Below are positions 54,307 to 62,014 of a stretch of DNA of 64,000 bases, piece by piece. Numbering within the stretch: position 1 is the first letter of the stretch; the number at the start of each line of letters is the position of its first letter. The position numbers and the translations under genes are program-made. The DNA is from Saccharicrinis fermentans DSM 9555 = JCM 21142 (GTDB lineage Bacteria > Bacteroidota > Bacteroidia > Bacteroidales > Marinilabiliaceae). The notes beneath the pieces are model-generated. The model was not told the origin of the DNA. It saw only the letters and a list, made by a program, of their open reading frames with translations, and did no database searches. The stretch is taken from positions 70,425 to 134,424 of the forward strand of contig NZ_KI912107.1 in NCBI RefSeq assembly GCF_000517085.1, read 5' to 3'.

Positions 54307-54957
54307 ATGAAGCTGAAGGACATCACAACAAGTATCAAAAATTTAATTTTTCTTTCATCCATTCCCATTAGCGGAAAGGTACAAACCAACAAAAATAATT
54401 ATTGGCAAAGAGGTTCATTGAAAGTGGATGCTGTTTTCAAAGATAATTATCTGCAAAATTTTCTGGTTCCTTATATTCAATTTGAAGATTTGCACGCTTG
54501 TAAGATACGAATCAAAACCAAAAAATTAAAGACAACGATGACAGCTCGTCCTGGATTTGCTTCTTTATTTATGGGGAAAAAGAATCGTCAATATATTATT
54601 CATGTAAATACCGATGAGGCTTTTAAAGGCGTGTTGTTAGCCAATGTGCCGGAAGAAGCGCGTATTGGTTTGTTTGCTCATGAATTAATGCATATTCGTG
54701 ATTATGAAAGCAGAAAAGTGACAGGAGTCCTTAAGAGAGGTTTGCAATATCTTTCAAAAAATGGTAAACGGAATGTAGAACACTATACTGATAGCCTGAC
54801 CATATCTGCCGGTTTTGGTGAGCAACTTTTTCAATGGGCTGCTTATGTGTTATATGATTCAGAAGCATCTGAAGATTATAAGGCTTTTAAATCCGATATC
54901 TATATGTCGCCCATTACCATTTATAATAAAATGAACCGGCTCGACTGGAATAAATAA
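54307..54957 (+). CDS. Unknown HExxH putative metalloprotease
   Basis: 216 residues, without a signal peptide or clear membrane segment. A zinc-binding HELMH motif lies at residues 125-129 (GLFAHELMHIRDYES), and a candidate third ligand at residues 158-162 in VEHYTDSLTI, as in gluzincin-like folds. N-terminal strands KVDAVFKDNYLQNFLVP and KIRIKTKKLKTTMTARPGF precede it. I do not recognise a named family. A cytosolic metallopeptidase is the most direct reading. It stands alone, with a hairpin region downstream. Confidence 0.65.
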   Translation: MKLKDITTSIKNLIFLSSIPISGKVQTNKNNYWQRGSLKVDAVFKDNYLQNFLVPYIQFEDLHACKIRIKTKKLKTTMTARPGFASLFMGKKNRQYIIHVNTDEAFKGVLLANVPEEARIGLFAHELMHIRDYESRKVTGVLKRGLQYLSKNGKRNVEHYTDSLTISAGFGEQLFQWAAYVLYDSEASEDYKAFKSDIYMSPITIYNKMNRLDWNK

Positions 54958-54960
54958 CAG

Positions 54961-55005
54961 AACATTTGTACTGTAGTGACCAACATTTGTATCACTAAGT
55001 ACAAA
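54961..55005. promoter_or_regulatory. Inverted and direct repeats between the HExxH gene and the sulfatase gene
   Basis: AACATTTGTA occurs twice (54961-54970 and 54982-54991). TTTGTACTGTAGTGA (54965-54979) pairs with TCACTAAGTACAAA (54992-55005). It could be an operator for the sulfatase or a terminator for the upstream gene; no T tract follows. A TATTTTTG at 55025-55032 and a TATCTTTG at 55058-55065 are -7 candidates downstream of it. Confidence 0.45.
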
Positions 55006-55236
55006 ACACCCCCTATTATTTGTGTATTTTTGTCTGTCATTCAATGGTGAATTATTTTATCTTTGAGCTACTTTAATAAAAGTGGCTAGATAGCAGAATT
55101 TTTCACATAAATTAATACACATAAAAACCGATAGTACAGGTGCTAAATAATCAGATCACACATGTCATACTGTTGTGGGTGGCGGTGTGGTTAGAATATT
55201 GCATCGGTATTGTAGGCTTTACAAATTTTTAAACAC

Positions 55237-56796
55237 ATGAAAAAATCAAATTTGATTTACTCGTTTTTGTTTGTCTTAGCGATGATGGTAGGTTGTGCAC
55301 CTGCTGGAAATAAACAAGCAAAAGACAGTGAAACATCTAAAAAACCAAACATCGTGGTTATTTATCTAGATGATTTGGGTTATGGTGATCTTGGGGCCTA
55401 TGGAGCAACAGAAATACCGACTCCTAATATTGACAACCTGGCCAAAGGTGGCGTTAAGTTTACCAATGGTTATGCTACCTCGGCCACTTGTACGCCCAGT
55501 AGATATGGTTTACTAACAGGTACTTATCCTTGGCGTAATAAAGACGCGAAGATATTGCCAGGAACAGCTCCTTTATTAATAGGAACTGAGCAGATGACTA
55601 TTCCTAAAATGTTGCGTCCTGCCGGTTACCATACTGGTGTAGTTGGTAAATGGCACTTAGGATTAGGTGAAGGTCACGTGAACTGGAATGAGCGAGTAAG
55701 TCCGGGACCTAATGAAGTAGGTTTTGATTATGCCTATATTATGGCTGCCACTCAAGATCGTGTTCCTACCGTGTACATTGATAATGGACATGTGGATAAC
55801 CTGGATAAAAACGACCCCATAGAAGTTGATTATAAAAAGAATTTTGATGGCCAACCAACAGGAAAAGATCATCCTGAGTTATGTGATATGAAATGGCATC
55901 ATGGACATAATAATACCATTGTGAATGGTATTCCTCGTATTGGATATATGAAAGGTGGAGAAGCAGCCCGTTGGAAAGATGAGGAAATGGCAGATCACTT
56001 TTTGGCAAAAGCACAGGCGTATGTGAAGGCTCATAAAAATGAAACTTTCTTTTTGTATTATGCCATGCAACAACCTCATGTCCCTCGTACTCCAAGTCCT
56101 CGTTTTGTGGGAGCTACCAATTTAGGACCTCGAGGTGATGTGATTGTGGAAGCAGACTGGTGTGTGGGTGAGTTTATCAAGACACTGGAAGAGGAAGGAT
56201 TGTTGGAGAATACTTTGATTGTATTTTCAAGTGACAACGGACCCGTTTTAAATGATGGTTATTATGATGAGGCTGTGGAGAAGCTGGGTGGTCATAAACC
56301 TACCGGTGGATTAAGAGGTGGAAAGTATAGTTTGTTTGAGGCAGGAACACGTGTGCCATTTATTACTTACTGGAAAGGTACTATTCAACCTAAGGTGTCG
56401 GATGCATTGGTGTGTCAGATGGATTTGATGGCTTCTTTTGCTTCCTTAGCTGGTATAGAAGCACCTAAAGCAGATAGTGAAAATATGTTGGATGTGTTGT
56501 TAGGAAAAACAGACAACGGTCGTGATGACTTGGTGCTTGAAGCTAATTCAAAAACAGCCTACCGCAGTGGAGATTGGGTTATGATTCCTCCTTATAAAGG
56601 CAATCCTGTCAATAAACAAGTTAATATAGAGTTGGGTAACTCCAACGAATATCAACTCTACAATATTAAGGATGATAAGGAGCAAAAAAACAACCTAGCC
56701 GATGCGCAACCTGAGAAATTGAAAGAGCTTCAAGAGGCTTTTGAAGCCATCAGAGGTAATGCGCACGAAGGGGTAGAGCAATTGGAGTTGCATTAA
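55237..56796 (+). CDS. Formylglycine-dependent sulfatase (S1 family), lipoprotein
   Basis: Hydrolyses sulfate esters, probably on a glycan or an aryl compound. It has 519 residues. The lipobox MMVGC places the lipidated Cys20. The metal-binding start NIVVIYLDDLGYGDLGAYG is followed by the sulfatase signature with FGly-precursor Cys85 in TCTPSRYGLLTG, then GKWHLGLGEG, FFLYYAMQQPHVPRTP and VFSSDNGPVL. Conversion of Cys85 needs an anaerobic or aerobic maturase that is not in the window. There is no polysaccharide locus around it, so the substrate is unknown. Confidence 0.93.
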   Translation: MKKSNLIYSFLFVLAMMVGCAPAGNKQAKDSETSKKPNIVVIYLDDLGYGDLGAYGATEIPTPNIDNLAKGGVKFTNGYATSATCTPSRYGLLTGTYPWRNKDAKILPGTAPLLIGTEQMTIPKMLRPAGYHTGVVGKWHLGLGEGHVNWNERVSPGPNEVGFDYAYIMAATQDRVPTVYIDNGHVDNLDKNDPIEVDYKKNFDGQPTGKDHPELCDMKWHHGHNNTIVNGIPRIGYMKGGEAARWKDEEMADHFLAKAQAYVKAHKNETFFLYYAMQQPHVPRTPSPRFVGATNLGPRGDVIVEADWCVGEFIKTLEEEGLLENTLIVFSSDNGPVLNDGYYDEAVEKLGGHKPTGGLRGGKYSLFEAGTRVPFITYWKGTIQPKVSDALVCQMDLMASFASLAGIEAPKADSENMLDVLLGKTDNGRDDLVLEANSKTAYRSGDWVMIPPYKGNPVNKQVNIELGNSNEYQLYNIKDDKEQKNNLADAQPEKLKELQEAFEAIRGNAHEGVEQLELH

Positions 56797-56863
56797 AATG
56801 TAATGTGTATTTTAGAAGCATTGTAATGTATCTTCTAATATAAATAATATGTCATTTGAGTTG

Positions 56864-56892
56864 AAGAGTGTTCGAAAGAGCACTCTTTTTTT
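56864..56892 (+). terminator. Terminator of the sulfatase gene
   Basis: AAGAGTG (56864-56870) pairs with CACTCTT (56881-56887), and the T run continues to 56892. It lies 68 bp after the stop codon. Apart from the remnants listed separately, 56893-57556 has no intact gene. Confidence 0.85.
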
Positions 56893-57065
56893 GTACATTA
56901 ACTTATCTGATGATGACTATTCGTATCCTACCATGTGTATATGCCTCATCTCAACAAGCTCTTGATTGGTTGTACTTTTAATGTAAGTCTTCGGTCTTTC
57001 ACAGATCGCGACTTTCATACTAGAGCTGTTTCTTTGATGACAAAAAATGAGGATGACATTAACAA

Positions 57066-57215
57066 TATGTAAGTGTTTGGCTTACGGATGTATTTTCTAA
57101 GATTGCGTTATACAACAGCAATTATGATTTAGACTTGGCTGATCTTTTGCCGCACAATTGGAAAAAGTCTAATAGTTGTCAGAATATTCCAAAAACACCC
57201 ACTAATTTCGATTAA
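57066..57215 (+). mobile_element. C-terminal remnant of an IS66-type transposase
   Basis: The frame reads VWLTDVFSKIALYNSNYDLD, then LADLLPHNWKKSNS and a stop at 57213. This is the end of the IS66 transposase (the WL-x-DVL-x-x-I ... DLLP-x-x-WK signature of the IS66 C-terminal domain). No upstream catalytic domain is left. Confidence 0.6.
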
Positions 57216-57252
57216 TTCCAAAAGATTCCAGTAAAACTTAGAGAATTCCAAC

Positions 57253-57286
57253 GCTCCAATCGACATCCGGATTGGAGCATTTTTTT
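57253..57286 (+). terminator. Hairpin with T tract in the remnant region
   Basis: GCTCCAATC pairs with GATTGGAGC (9-bp perfect stem, 8-base loop) and TTTTTTT follows. No intact gene precedes it. It may have ended the lost transposon gene. Confidence 0.6.
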
Positions 57287-57439
57287 ACTTTGCAATATGT
57301 AGCAGACCGCATATTTACTATGGAATAAACAAAATGTGTGTGCCCTGCATGTGCTGCAGTATACCCACACCCGAAGTTGTTGAAAAAGTTTGGAAATACA
57401 AATTATCTTCAATAAACTTCGGTTTTAGGGTGTATTATT

Positions 57440-57545
57440 TTATCCAGAGGGTGAAACGAAGTTTCCTGTACGTACTTTTTATGGCGTAAAAAGTCGTGGT
57501 GAGAGGCTCTCCGCTAGGCTAATGGCCTAGCGGTAGTCTAGTCGA
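57440..57545 (+). ncRNA. Possible 3' end fragment of a group II intron
   Basis: The stretch has GTGAGAGGCTCT, then a perfect 9-bp hairpin CCGCTAGGC-TAATG-GCCTAGCGG (57511-57533), then TAGTCTAGTCGAT. This resembles the domain VI and 3' splice end of bacterial group II introns (GTGAGAGG ... CTACTCGAT). A second hairpin, CTTTTTA with TAAAAAG, lies just upstream. A canonical domain V triad is not visible and there is no reverse transcriptase gene, so this is at best a relic. Confidence 0.3.
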
Positions 57546-57556
57546 TTGTGCGTTTG

Positions 57557-58720
57557 TTATTTTATGTTCTCAATTAATTCAAAAAATGTTTCATTCGCCA
57601 ACTGCCCAAACCAATTTCCTCCACTTGATGATAAAAATACCAAACCTACATTTTTTTCTGGTGAGAAATAGTAATCACTACTAAATCCATCTGCATCTCC
57701 ATCGTGCTCATAATATTTCCAATTTTTATTTTGTGAAAATTCAAATAAGCCAAATCCATAAGCAATGTCTTTTTTCTGTCTTCTTGTATAAGCTTTATTT
57801 GAAAAACTAGGTGGAACCAGGTCATTTTTGTTTTGGCTTCTAAAAGATTTTATTTGTAAATCCATCAACCCTAAAAGGTCTTCAGTAGTTGAATAAACAC
57901 CGCTTGCTGGTGTTTGTTTTCCAAATTTAAATTCTCGTTGTTCAATTGTTCTATCTCCATTATCGATGTAAGAAGTCACTATTCTATTTTTGAATTTTCG
58001 AGAATCAATGAAAGTATTTTTTAGATTATATGTTTGGGCTAAAATTTCATTAACTAAATCTGCATAAGTTTTTTCGTTTACCAATTCAAGAATATAACCT
58101 AAAACAGTATATCCTAAATTAGAATATTCAAAGGTTGTACCTGCTTGGTTTTCGAGCTGTATTTGATTTAGCTCTTTAATCAAATCGCTTTCTGATAAAT
58201 AATTAATCCCATTCACAGCGTCAAATTCAACCTCTCCATTTTCCCGAGATTCTCTTATTTTAGGGTCTCTTGGTAGTCCACTTGTATGGTGAAGTAAATC
58301 AGAAACTTTAACCTCACTTAGTTTTTCAATGGCTTGTTTATTTAGCTTATGCGATAAATAGTTTGTAATGGGTTCATCAAGTTTAAGTTTTCCTTCGAGA
58401 ATAGAATTGTTGGCAATAATTCCAGTTATCATCTTGCTTAAAGAAGCAATTTGATAAATAGATTCTCTATTCACTTTAATGTCATTGCTTCTGTTCATTG
58501 TACCAAAAGACTTATAGCTTCGCTTTCCATTTTTAATGATACCAATGGACAGAGAAGGAACATTATTGGTTTTTAAAACATTCTCAATTTTATTGAAGAT
58601 TTGATTGTATTCATCGGAATTATGTTCTTTTGGAGTTACCGTGTTTTTTTGATTCGTTGTTTCAGTTTTACAGTTTGTTAAAAGTAAAATTCCAAATACT
58701 ATTATTATTGATTTTTTCAT
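57557..58720 (-). CDS. Serine hydrolase of the beta-lactamase/class C family, lipoprotein
   Basis: A penicillin-binding-fold serine hydrolase (esterase, D-aminopeptidase or similar; resistance is not implied). It has 387 residues. The lipobox LLLTNC gives Cys17. The active site SxxK is Ser93-Leu-Ser-Lys96 (QIASLSKMITG), YxN is Tyr199-Ser-Asn201 (FEYSNLGYTVLGYIL), and the third motif is HDGDADGF. DLLHHTSGLP is also typical. It is the only intact gene in the 56.8-60.8 kb remnant region, with a cassette-like flank upstream, so it may have been acquired horizontally. Confidence 0.88.
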   Translation of the reverse strand: MKKSIIIVFGILLLTNCKTETTNQKNTVTPKEHNSDEYNQIFNKIENVLKTNNVPSLSIGIIKNGKRSYKSFGTMNRSNDIKVNRESIYQIASLSKMITGIIANNSILEGKLKLDEPITNYLSHKLNKQAIEKLSEVKVSDLLHHTSGLPRDPKIRESRENGEVEFDAVNGINYLSESDLIKELNQIQLENQAGTTFEYSNLGYTVLGYILELVNEKTYADLVNEILAQTYNLKNTFIDSRKFKNRIVTSYIDNGDRTIEQREFKFGKQTPASGVYSTTEDLLGLMDLQIKSFRSQNKNDLVPPSFSNKAYTRRQKKDIAYGFGLFEFSQNKNWKYYEHDGDADGFSSDYYFSPEKNVGLVFLSSSGGNWFGQLANETFFELIENIK

Positions 58721-58741
58721 TTTTAAGGTCGATTTGTTTTA

Positions 58742-58896
58742 ATGACGCACAACGTTTAGCTAAACGACAGTGTGGATTTAACAACTTGTATGTTCCATTT
58801 TGGCGCTTAGCAAATTTATTTACCGAACACAATTTACATAATTTTCTCTCCATGAGGAAATAAAATTTGCGGGGCTTACAAACACATTGTTAGATT
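58742..58896 (-). repeat. attC-like cassette end (candidate)
   Basis: Read on the minus strand, TCTAACAATGTGTTTGTAAG opens the segment, and GTTTAGCTAAAC followed by GTTGTGCGTC closes it. The ends are roughly complementary, as in integron attC sites (RYYYAAC ... GTTRRRY), with a long non-coding middle. GTTTAGCTAAAC is a perfect palindrome. The closing core deviates from consensus and no integrase is in the window, so this is a weak candidate. Confidence 0.3.
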
Positions 58897-58946
58897 CAGC
58901 TTAAACCTTTGCCCACATTGCGTTTGAGCTGTTGTTGAACTAAAAC

Positions 58947-58981
58947 CCCCGCTACCACACGTGGCACGTGCGGCAGCGGGG
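58947..58981 (-). repeat. Long GC-rich hairpin overlapping the glycosylase 3' end
   Basis: CCCCGCTGCCGCACGTG pairs with the mirrored CACGTGTGGTAGCGGGG with two G-T wobbles. This is a nearly perfect 17-bp stem, strikingly GC-rich in an AT-rich region. It may be a terminator (GGGGG then TTTT on the minus strand), a REP-like unit or part of a cassette recombination site. Confidence 0.6.
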
Positions 58982-59284
58982 AGAAATTTGGATGTTTCGA
59001 AACAAGTGATTAGTTTCATACTTAATTTGCCCATCTGTAACGGTAATAGTTTTAATGTTATCAACTTTATACCCTCTCTTATTCGCTTCTTTCCATACTA
59101 TCTGTAAATAATAATTGATAGATACTAGAGCATTTTGACTTTCTTTAAATCGAATTAATTGTGGGTGATTGATATACCCTTTTGTATTTCCTTGCAATAC
59201 ATTTTTGGCTAGAAGTGTTTCTCGCCAAAGGGCAACGATACCTTTTGTGTCTAAGTATTTAGGGTGTATTGTCCATATCCTCAT
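58952..59284 (-). CDS. Pyrimidine-dimer DNA glycosylase-like protein, C-terminus probably truncated
   Basis: 110 residues. The N-terminal part fits the Pyr_excise/DUF family: MRIWTIHPKYLDTKGIVALW, RETLLAKNVLQGNTKGYINH, PQLIRFKESQNALVSINYYL and KEANKRGYKVD. Related proteins are about 140-160 residues and end in a conserved EHL-x-K-x-L region. Here the frame runs from YETNHLFRN into the GC-rich hairpin (ISPRCRTCHVW), which suggests that the end was replaced. Activity is therefore doubtful. Confidence 0.6.
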   Translation of the reverse strand: MRIWTIHPKYLDTKGIVALWRETLLAKNVLQGNTKGYINHPQLIRFKESQNALVSINYYLQIVWKEANKRGYKVDNIKTITVTDGQIKYETNHLFRNIQISPRCRTCHVW

Positions 59285-59308
59285 ATAAAATATTTTTCTA
59301 TAAATACA

Positions 59309-60190
59309 TCATTTACCCCTTAATCGTTCATAAGCAGGCATTATAGTGTTAACTAAAAAATATGTGATTAATGAAAGGAGTATTCCATAAATATTAGCGT
59401 CTAATTCAAGAGGCAAATCAATTTTAGTAATTAGTCTTTGCAAGAAAACTCCAAATACTGCGTTATTCTCATTTTTGAAACAGTCATTTACAATCAGTAA
59501 ACTCCTAATTTTCAAAAATATCGAAGGCCTTGTCTTTGAAGCTTTCTTATCAAAGACAGAAAAAACAGTCGTTTTCTTGCAGCCACTAATTATTAGCAAA
59601 ACAGGTAAGCCCATTTCTGCATCAAGGTTTGCTATCGTATAACCTTCCAAAATACCTTGTTCAAGAGCCACGCGTGAAAGCATTCCTAATAAAACCCCAA
59701 CAAATGTCATAATAGGATATTCAAATAACCCGGCAATGAACCATCCTTTTTGAGCAGTTTTTGTGTCTTTTGCTGCATATATTCGTTGTTATAAAGTCAT
59801 GCCAATAAACAAAATAGGAATAATGGTAAACATCCAATTAATAATCTCATGCCAACTTATTGCGGTTAAACTTAAAAATGATGGGTCAAGTGTTGTCTTT
59901 ATTGCTTCCATGCCTCCAAGTTACATATAGGCAAATGGCAACCCTATAAATATCTAACCTGCCATTAGTACAATCCATTGCACCGTACCTGTATAAATTA
60001 CAGCTTTAAGACCACCAATAACAGTATAAACAACTGCTACAATACCCCTAACCCAAAGTGCCTGAGTTAAGGATAAGGTTAGAAAAGTAGAAGAAGCTAG
60101 TCTTGCTTCAGTTAATATTTGTGAACTTGTAACACCGATGTGGCCAATTGTTGAGATTATACCAGCAACCAAAGCAACTCTTTTACCCAA
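59309..60190 (-). pseudogene. Sodium:solute symporter (SSS) remnant, three nonsense codons plus element insertion
   Basis: One reading frame carries SSS homology but is broken. From the N-terminal side: GIISTIGHIGVTSSQILTEA, VYTVIGGLKAVIYTGTVQWI, a TAG at 59954, FIGLPFAYM then TAA at 59921, a segment with IINWMFTIIPILFIGMTL then TAA at 59789, RIYAAKDTKTAQKGWFIAGL, MTFVGVLLGMLSRVALEQG, then the 153-bp element and DLPLELDANIYGILLSLITY. The first third of the gene is missing where it meets marC. The solute is unknown. Confidence 0.85.
59434..59586 (-). mobile_element. 153-bp MITE-like element, copy B
   Basis: Same length as 4838-4990 and about 95% identical, in reverse orientation, with the same inverted ends and TA on both sides (59432-59433 and 59587-59588). 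It lies inside the dead symporter gene. The frame happens to stay open through it, which gives a meaningless 50-residue insert beginning SGCKKTTVFSVFDKK. The internal hairpins are kept; one base pair of the second is lost. Confidence 0.85.
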
Positions 60191-60783
60191 AAGATAAGCC
60201 CGGACATAATTAATTCGATAGAAACTGTTCCTAATAAAAGTGCTATTACCCTGCCGGATATATCAATATACTGCTCTATTAACTCTTCTTTTTTCCCATG
60301 TATCTTGTCATGCAATCTTTTTAGTAACATGATTATTGAAATGCATATAATAATAGTGAAGGCAATTACAAGCATCGCATTTGTTTTACTCAATCGCTCA
60401 CCGATCAAAACGCTATAGCTAATTGTTCATGGGCCTATGAAAATAGGCATGGCAATTGCTCCTACAATGTGTTTGGATTCACCTCTTAACGATTCTATAG
60501 ATGCACTTCCCTTGAAAACAAATTGAATTCCTGTAATTAATAATACTATTCCCCCAAAAATTTGAAACGAGGCAAAATTAGCATTGAATACATGTTGAAA
60601 GATAGTATCTCCTAATAGGGCAAAGAGTGTAAAAACAGTAAAGCTGTTTAGTCCAGCCCGAATCAAAATTTTTGAGAACTCCTTGGTCTGTTTCTTTTTT
60701 ACAATATCAATAAGGTAAACAATAATCAAAAAAGGATTAAGCAGAATCAACAAGAGGATTATAGAATGCAAAATATCGTACAT
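60157..60783 (-). pseudogene. MarC family membrane protein interrupted by a single TGA
   Basis: A MarC/UPF0056 inner-membrane protein of about 208 codons, the normal family length, in one frame. It begins MYDILHSIILLLILLNPFLI and contains FQIFGGIVLLITGIQFVFKG and GAIAMPIFIGP. Then comes a TGA (60427-60429) exactly where MarC proteins have the Gly of GPG-T/A-I, followed in the same frame by TISYSVLIGERLSKTNAMLV and ISGRVIALLLGTVSIELIMS. A single GGA-to-TGA change explains this. It is the last gene of the abl operon and starts 2 bp after the wHTH gene. Confidence 0.8.
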
Positions 60784-60785
60784 AC

Positions 60786-60998
60786 TTATATTTCAATAGC
60801 TAATTCATAATATGAAGAACGCTCAGCATTCTTTATATAACCTTTATTTGTTAATGAATAAATAACCTCTGCACCCTTTGTTTGCGCCATATTCAATTCT
60901 TTGAAGATATTGCCATATAGGCACTTTCCCTTTTCTTGCAACAGTACAAGCACTTGTTTTTCCTCTTCTGTAACATTAATCTTATCTATTTTTGACAT
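60786..60998 (-). CDS. Small winged-helix-like protein in the abl operon
   Basis: 70 residues. It reads like a single winged helix: VTEEEKQVLVLLQEKGKCLY, GNIFKELNMAQTKGAEVIYS, LTNKGYIKNAERSSYYELAI. This resembles the DNA-binding core of MarR/PadR/Lrp-like regulators without a dimerisation domain. The start overlaps the end of the Cys-rich gene by 17 bp, and marC begins 2 bp after its stop. No named family is recognised. A local regulator is an inference. Confidence 0.6.
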   Translation of the reverse strand: MSKIDKINVTEEEKQVLVLLQEKGKCLYGNIFKELNMAQTKGAEVIYSLTNKGYIKNAERSSYYELAIEI

Positions 60999-61185
60999 TA
61001 AAACTTGTATTTTTTGATAGTGAGTTTACTTTAAATTCTAAATATTGCTCGCAATTATTCCAGCCCTTATCGCCTCTACGACAAAATACATTTCTATAAA
61101 TACTCAAAGGAGTACCATTAATAGCAACCTCACCTTTAAATACGGGGCATGTTTTAGTGTATTTACACAGTTTAAAATTTGACAT
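60982..61185 (-). CDS. Cysteine-rich small protein in the abl operon
   Basis: 67 residues with four cysteines at 7, 13, 35 and 45: LCKYTKTCPVFKGEV and YRNVFCRRGDKGWNNCEQY. The C-x5-C ... C-x9-C pattern with N-V-F-C-x-x-G-x-x-G-W suggests binding of zinc or an iron-sulfur cluster. No signal peptide. It begins 1 bp after the ablB stop and overlaps the wHTH gene. I have seen this kind of YRNVFC motif in small bacterial proteins, but I cannot name its function. Confidence 0.6.
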   Translation of the reverse strand: MSNFKLCKYTKTCPVFKGEVAINGTPLSIYRNVFCRRGDKGWNNCEQYLEFKVNSLSKNTSFNVKNR

Positions 61186-61186
61186 A

Positions 61187-62014
61187 CTAAAGGTGTTTAT
61201 AATAGACGTTCATACTTTCTATTTGCCCTCCAATATTCGTATTCTTTATAAGTGTGCCTGAATACTCATAAGCGAATCTTAAAAAGGTTAGGTTCATAGG
61301 AATAGAGTTTAATCTAGCAATGGTATATACGGTTTTTATTCCCTGTTTTTTCATTGTTTTCTCCATAGCCTCGAGCAATACACTTGATAAATTATTTCCT
61401 TGATGACTAAAATGTGTTGCAAAATCTGTCATTTCTGCATTTTTACCATCTAAGTCGATTTCGGCTGCTGATAAAGCAACCAGCTTACCCTTGTATTCAA
61501 CACCATAATATTGGAGATTTTCGTCCATTGTCTTTATAATGTAGTCCGGTTCATGTATTGGAAAGGGATATGTGGTAAAAACATCTTGGTATATTTTTGT
61601 TATTTGTTGTACATCTGATGTATTAAGTGTTCTAGCCTTATATCCCTTGGGTATTTTCTTTTTCGTTGGTTGTTTTACTAGAAGTTTATTTAAACCAATC
61701 AATTGTTTGTTCTCTATATTTAATAATCGGTCTGCGTTTAAAAATTTTGAAACGAAAAACACATCTTCTTTACCACTATAAAATTTTGGTATAAAAGCCT
61801 CTAGCAAAAATCCATTTGCAAAAAATACTGGTGCAGCACTTTTGGGTACTTTACAAAATAATTTTGAGTATTTATTAAGGCTAGCAAGTTGTTGTATTTT
61901 TTGAATCGTTAATACCGGATTTCCTTTTAACGACATAAGATATACTCTGTCATTTCCCTTGCCATGCTGTATTAATGAACCTTCAGTAATTTCTTCAATA
62001 ATGTCATTATTCAT
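61187..62014 (-). CDS. ablB: Beta-lysine N6-acetyltransferase
   Basis: Acetylates beta-lysine to N-epsilon-acetyl-beta-lysine, a compatible solute. It has 275 residues. The N-terminal half is AblB-specific ([35 protein letters not shown]). The C-terminal half is a GNAT domain ([60 protein letters not shown]). The ATG at 62014 is chosen because GGAGG stands 7 bases before it, a clear Shine-Dalgarno site, unusual in this window. It overlaps the ablA stop by 8 bp. Confidence 0.9.
   Translation of the reverse strand: MNNDIIEEITEGSLIQHGKGNDRVYLMSLKGNPVLTIQKIQQLASLNKYSKLFCKVPKSAAPVFFANGFLLEAFIPKFYSGKEDVFFVSKFLNADRLLNIENKQLIGLNKLLVKQPTKKKIPKGYKARTLNTSDVQQITKIYQDVFTTYPFPIHEPDYIIKTMDENLQYYGVEYKGKLVALSAAEIDLDGKNAEMTDFATHFSHQGNNLSSVLLEAMEKTMKKQGIKTVYTIARLNSIPMNLTFLRFAYEYSGTLIKNTNIGGQIESMNVYYKHL

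Noticed and set aside
52191-54957. Helicase plus HExxH gene as a defence system
   Set aside because: The helicase has the layout of a common stand-alone Upf1-like enzyme, with no nuclease, methylase or effector next to it.
55237-56796. Sulfatase as part of a polysaccharide utilisation locus
   Set aside because: No SusC/SusD pair, glycoside hydrolase or maturase is close; the only TonB receptor in the window is of the DUF4249 type and 19 kb away.
60425-60431. TGA read as glycine or selenocysteine in marC
   Set aside because: TGA ends other genes in the window (for example pgl), no SECIS-like hairpin is seen and the expected residue is Gly; a point mutation is simpler.
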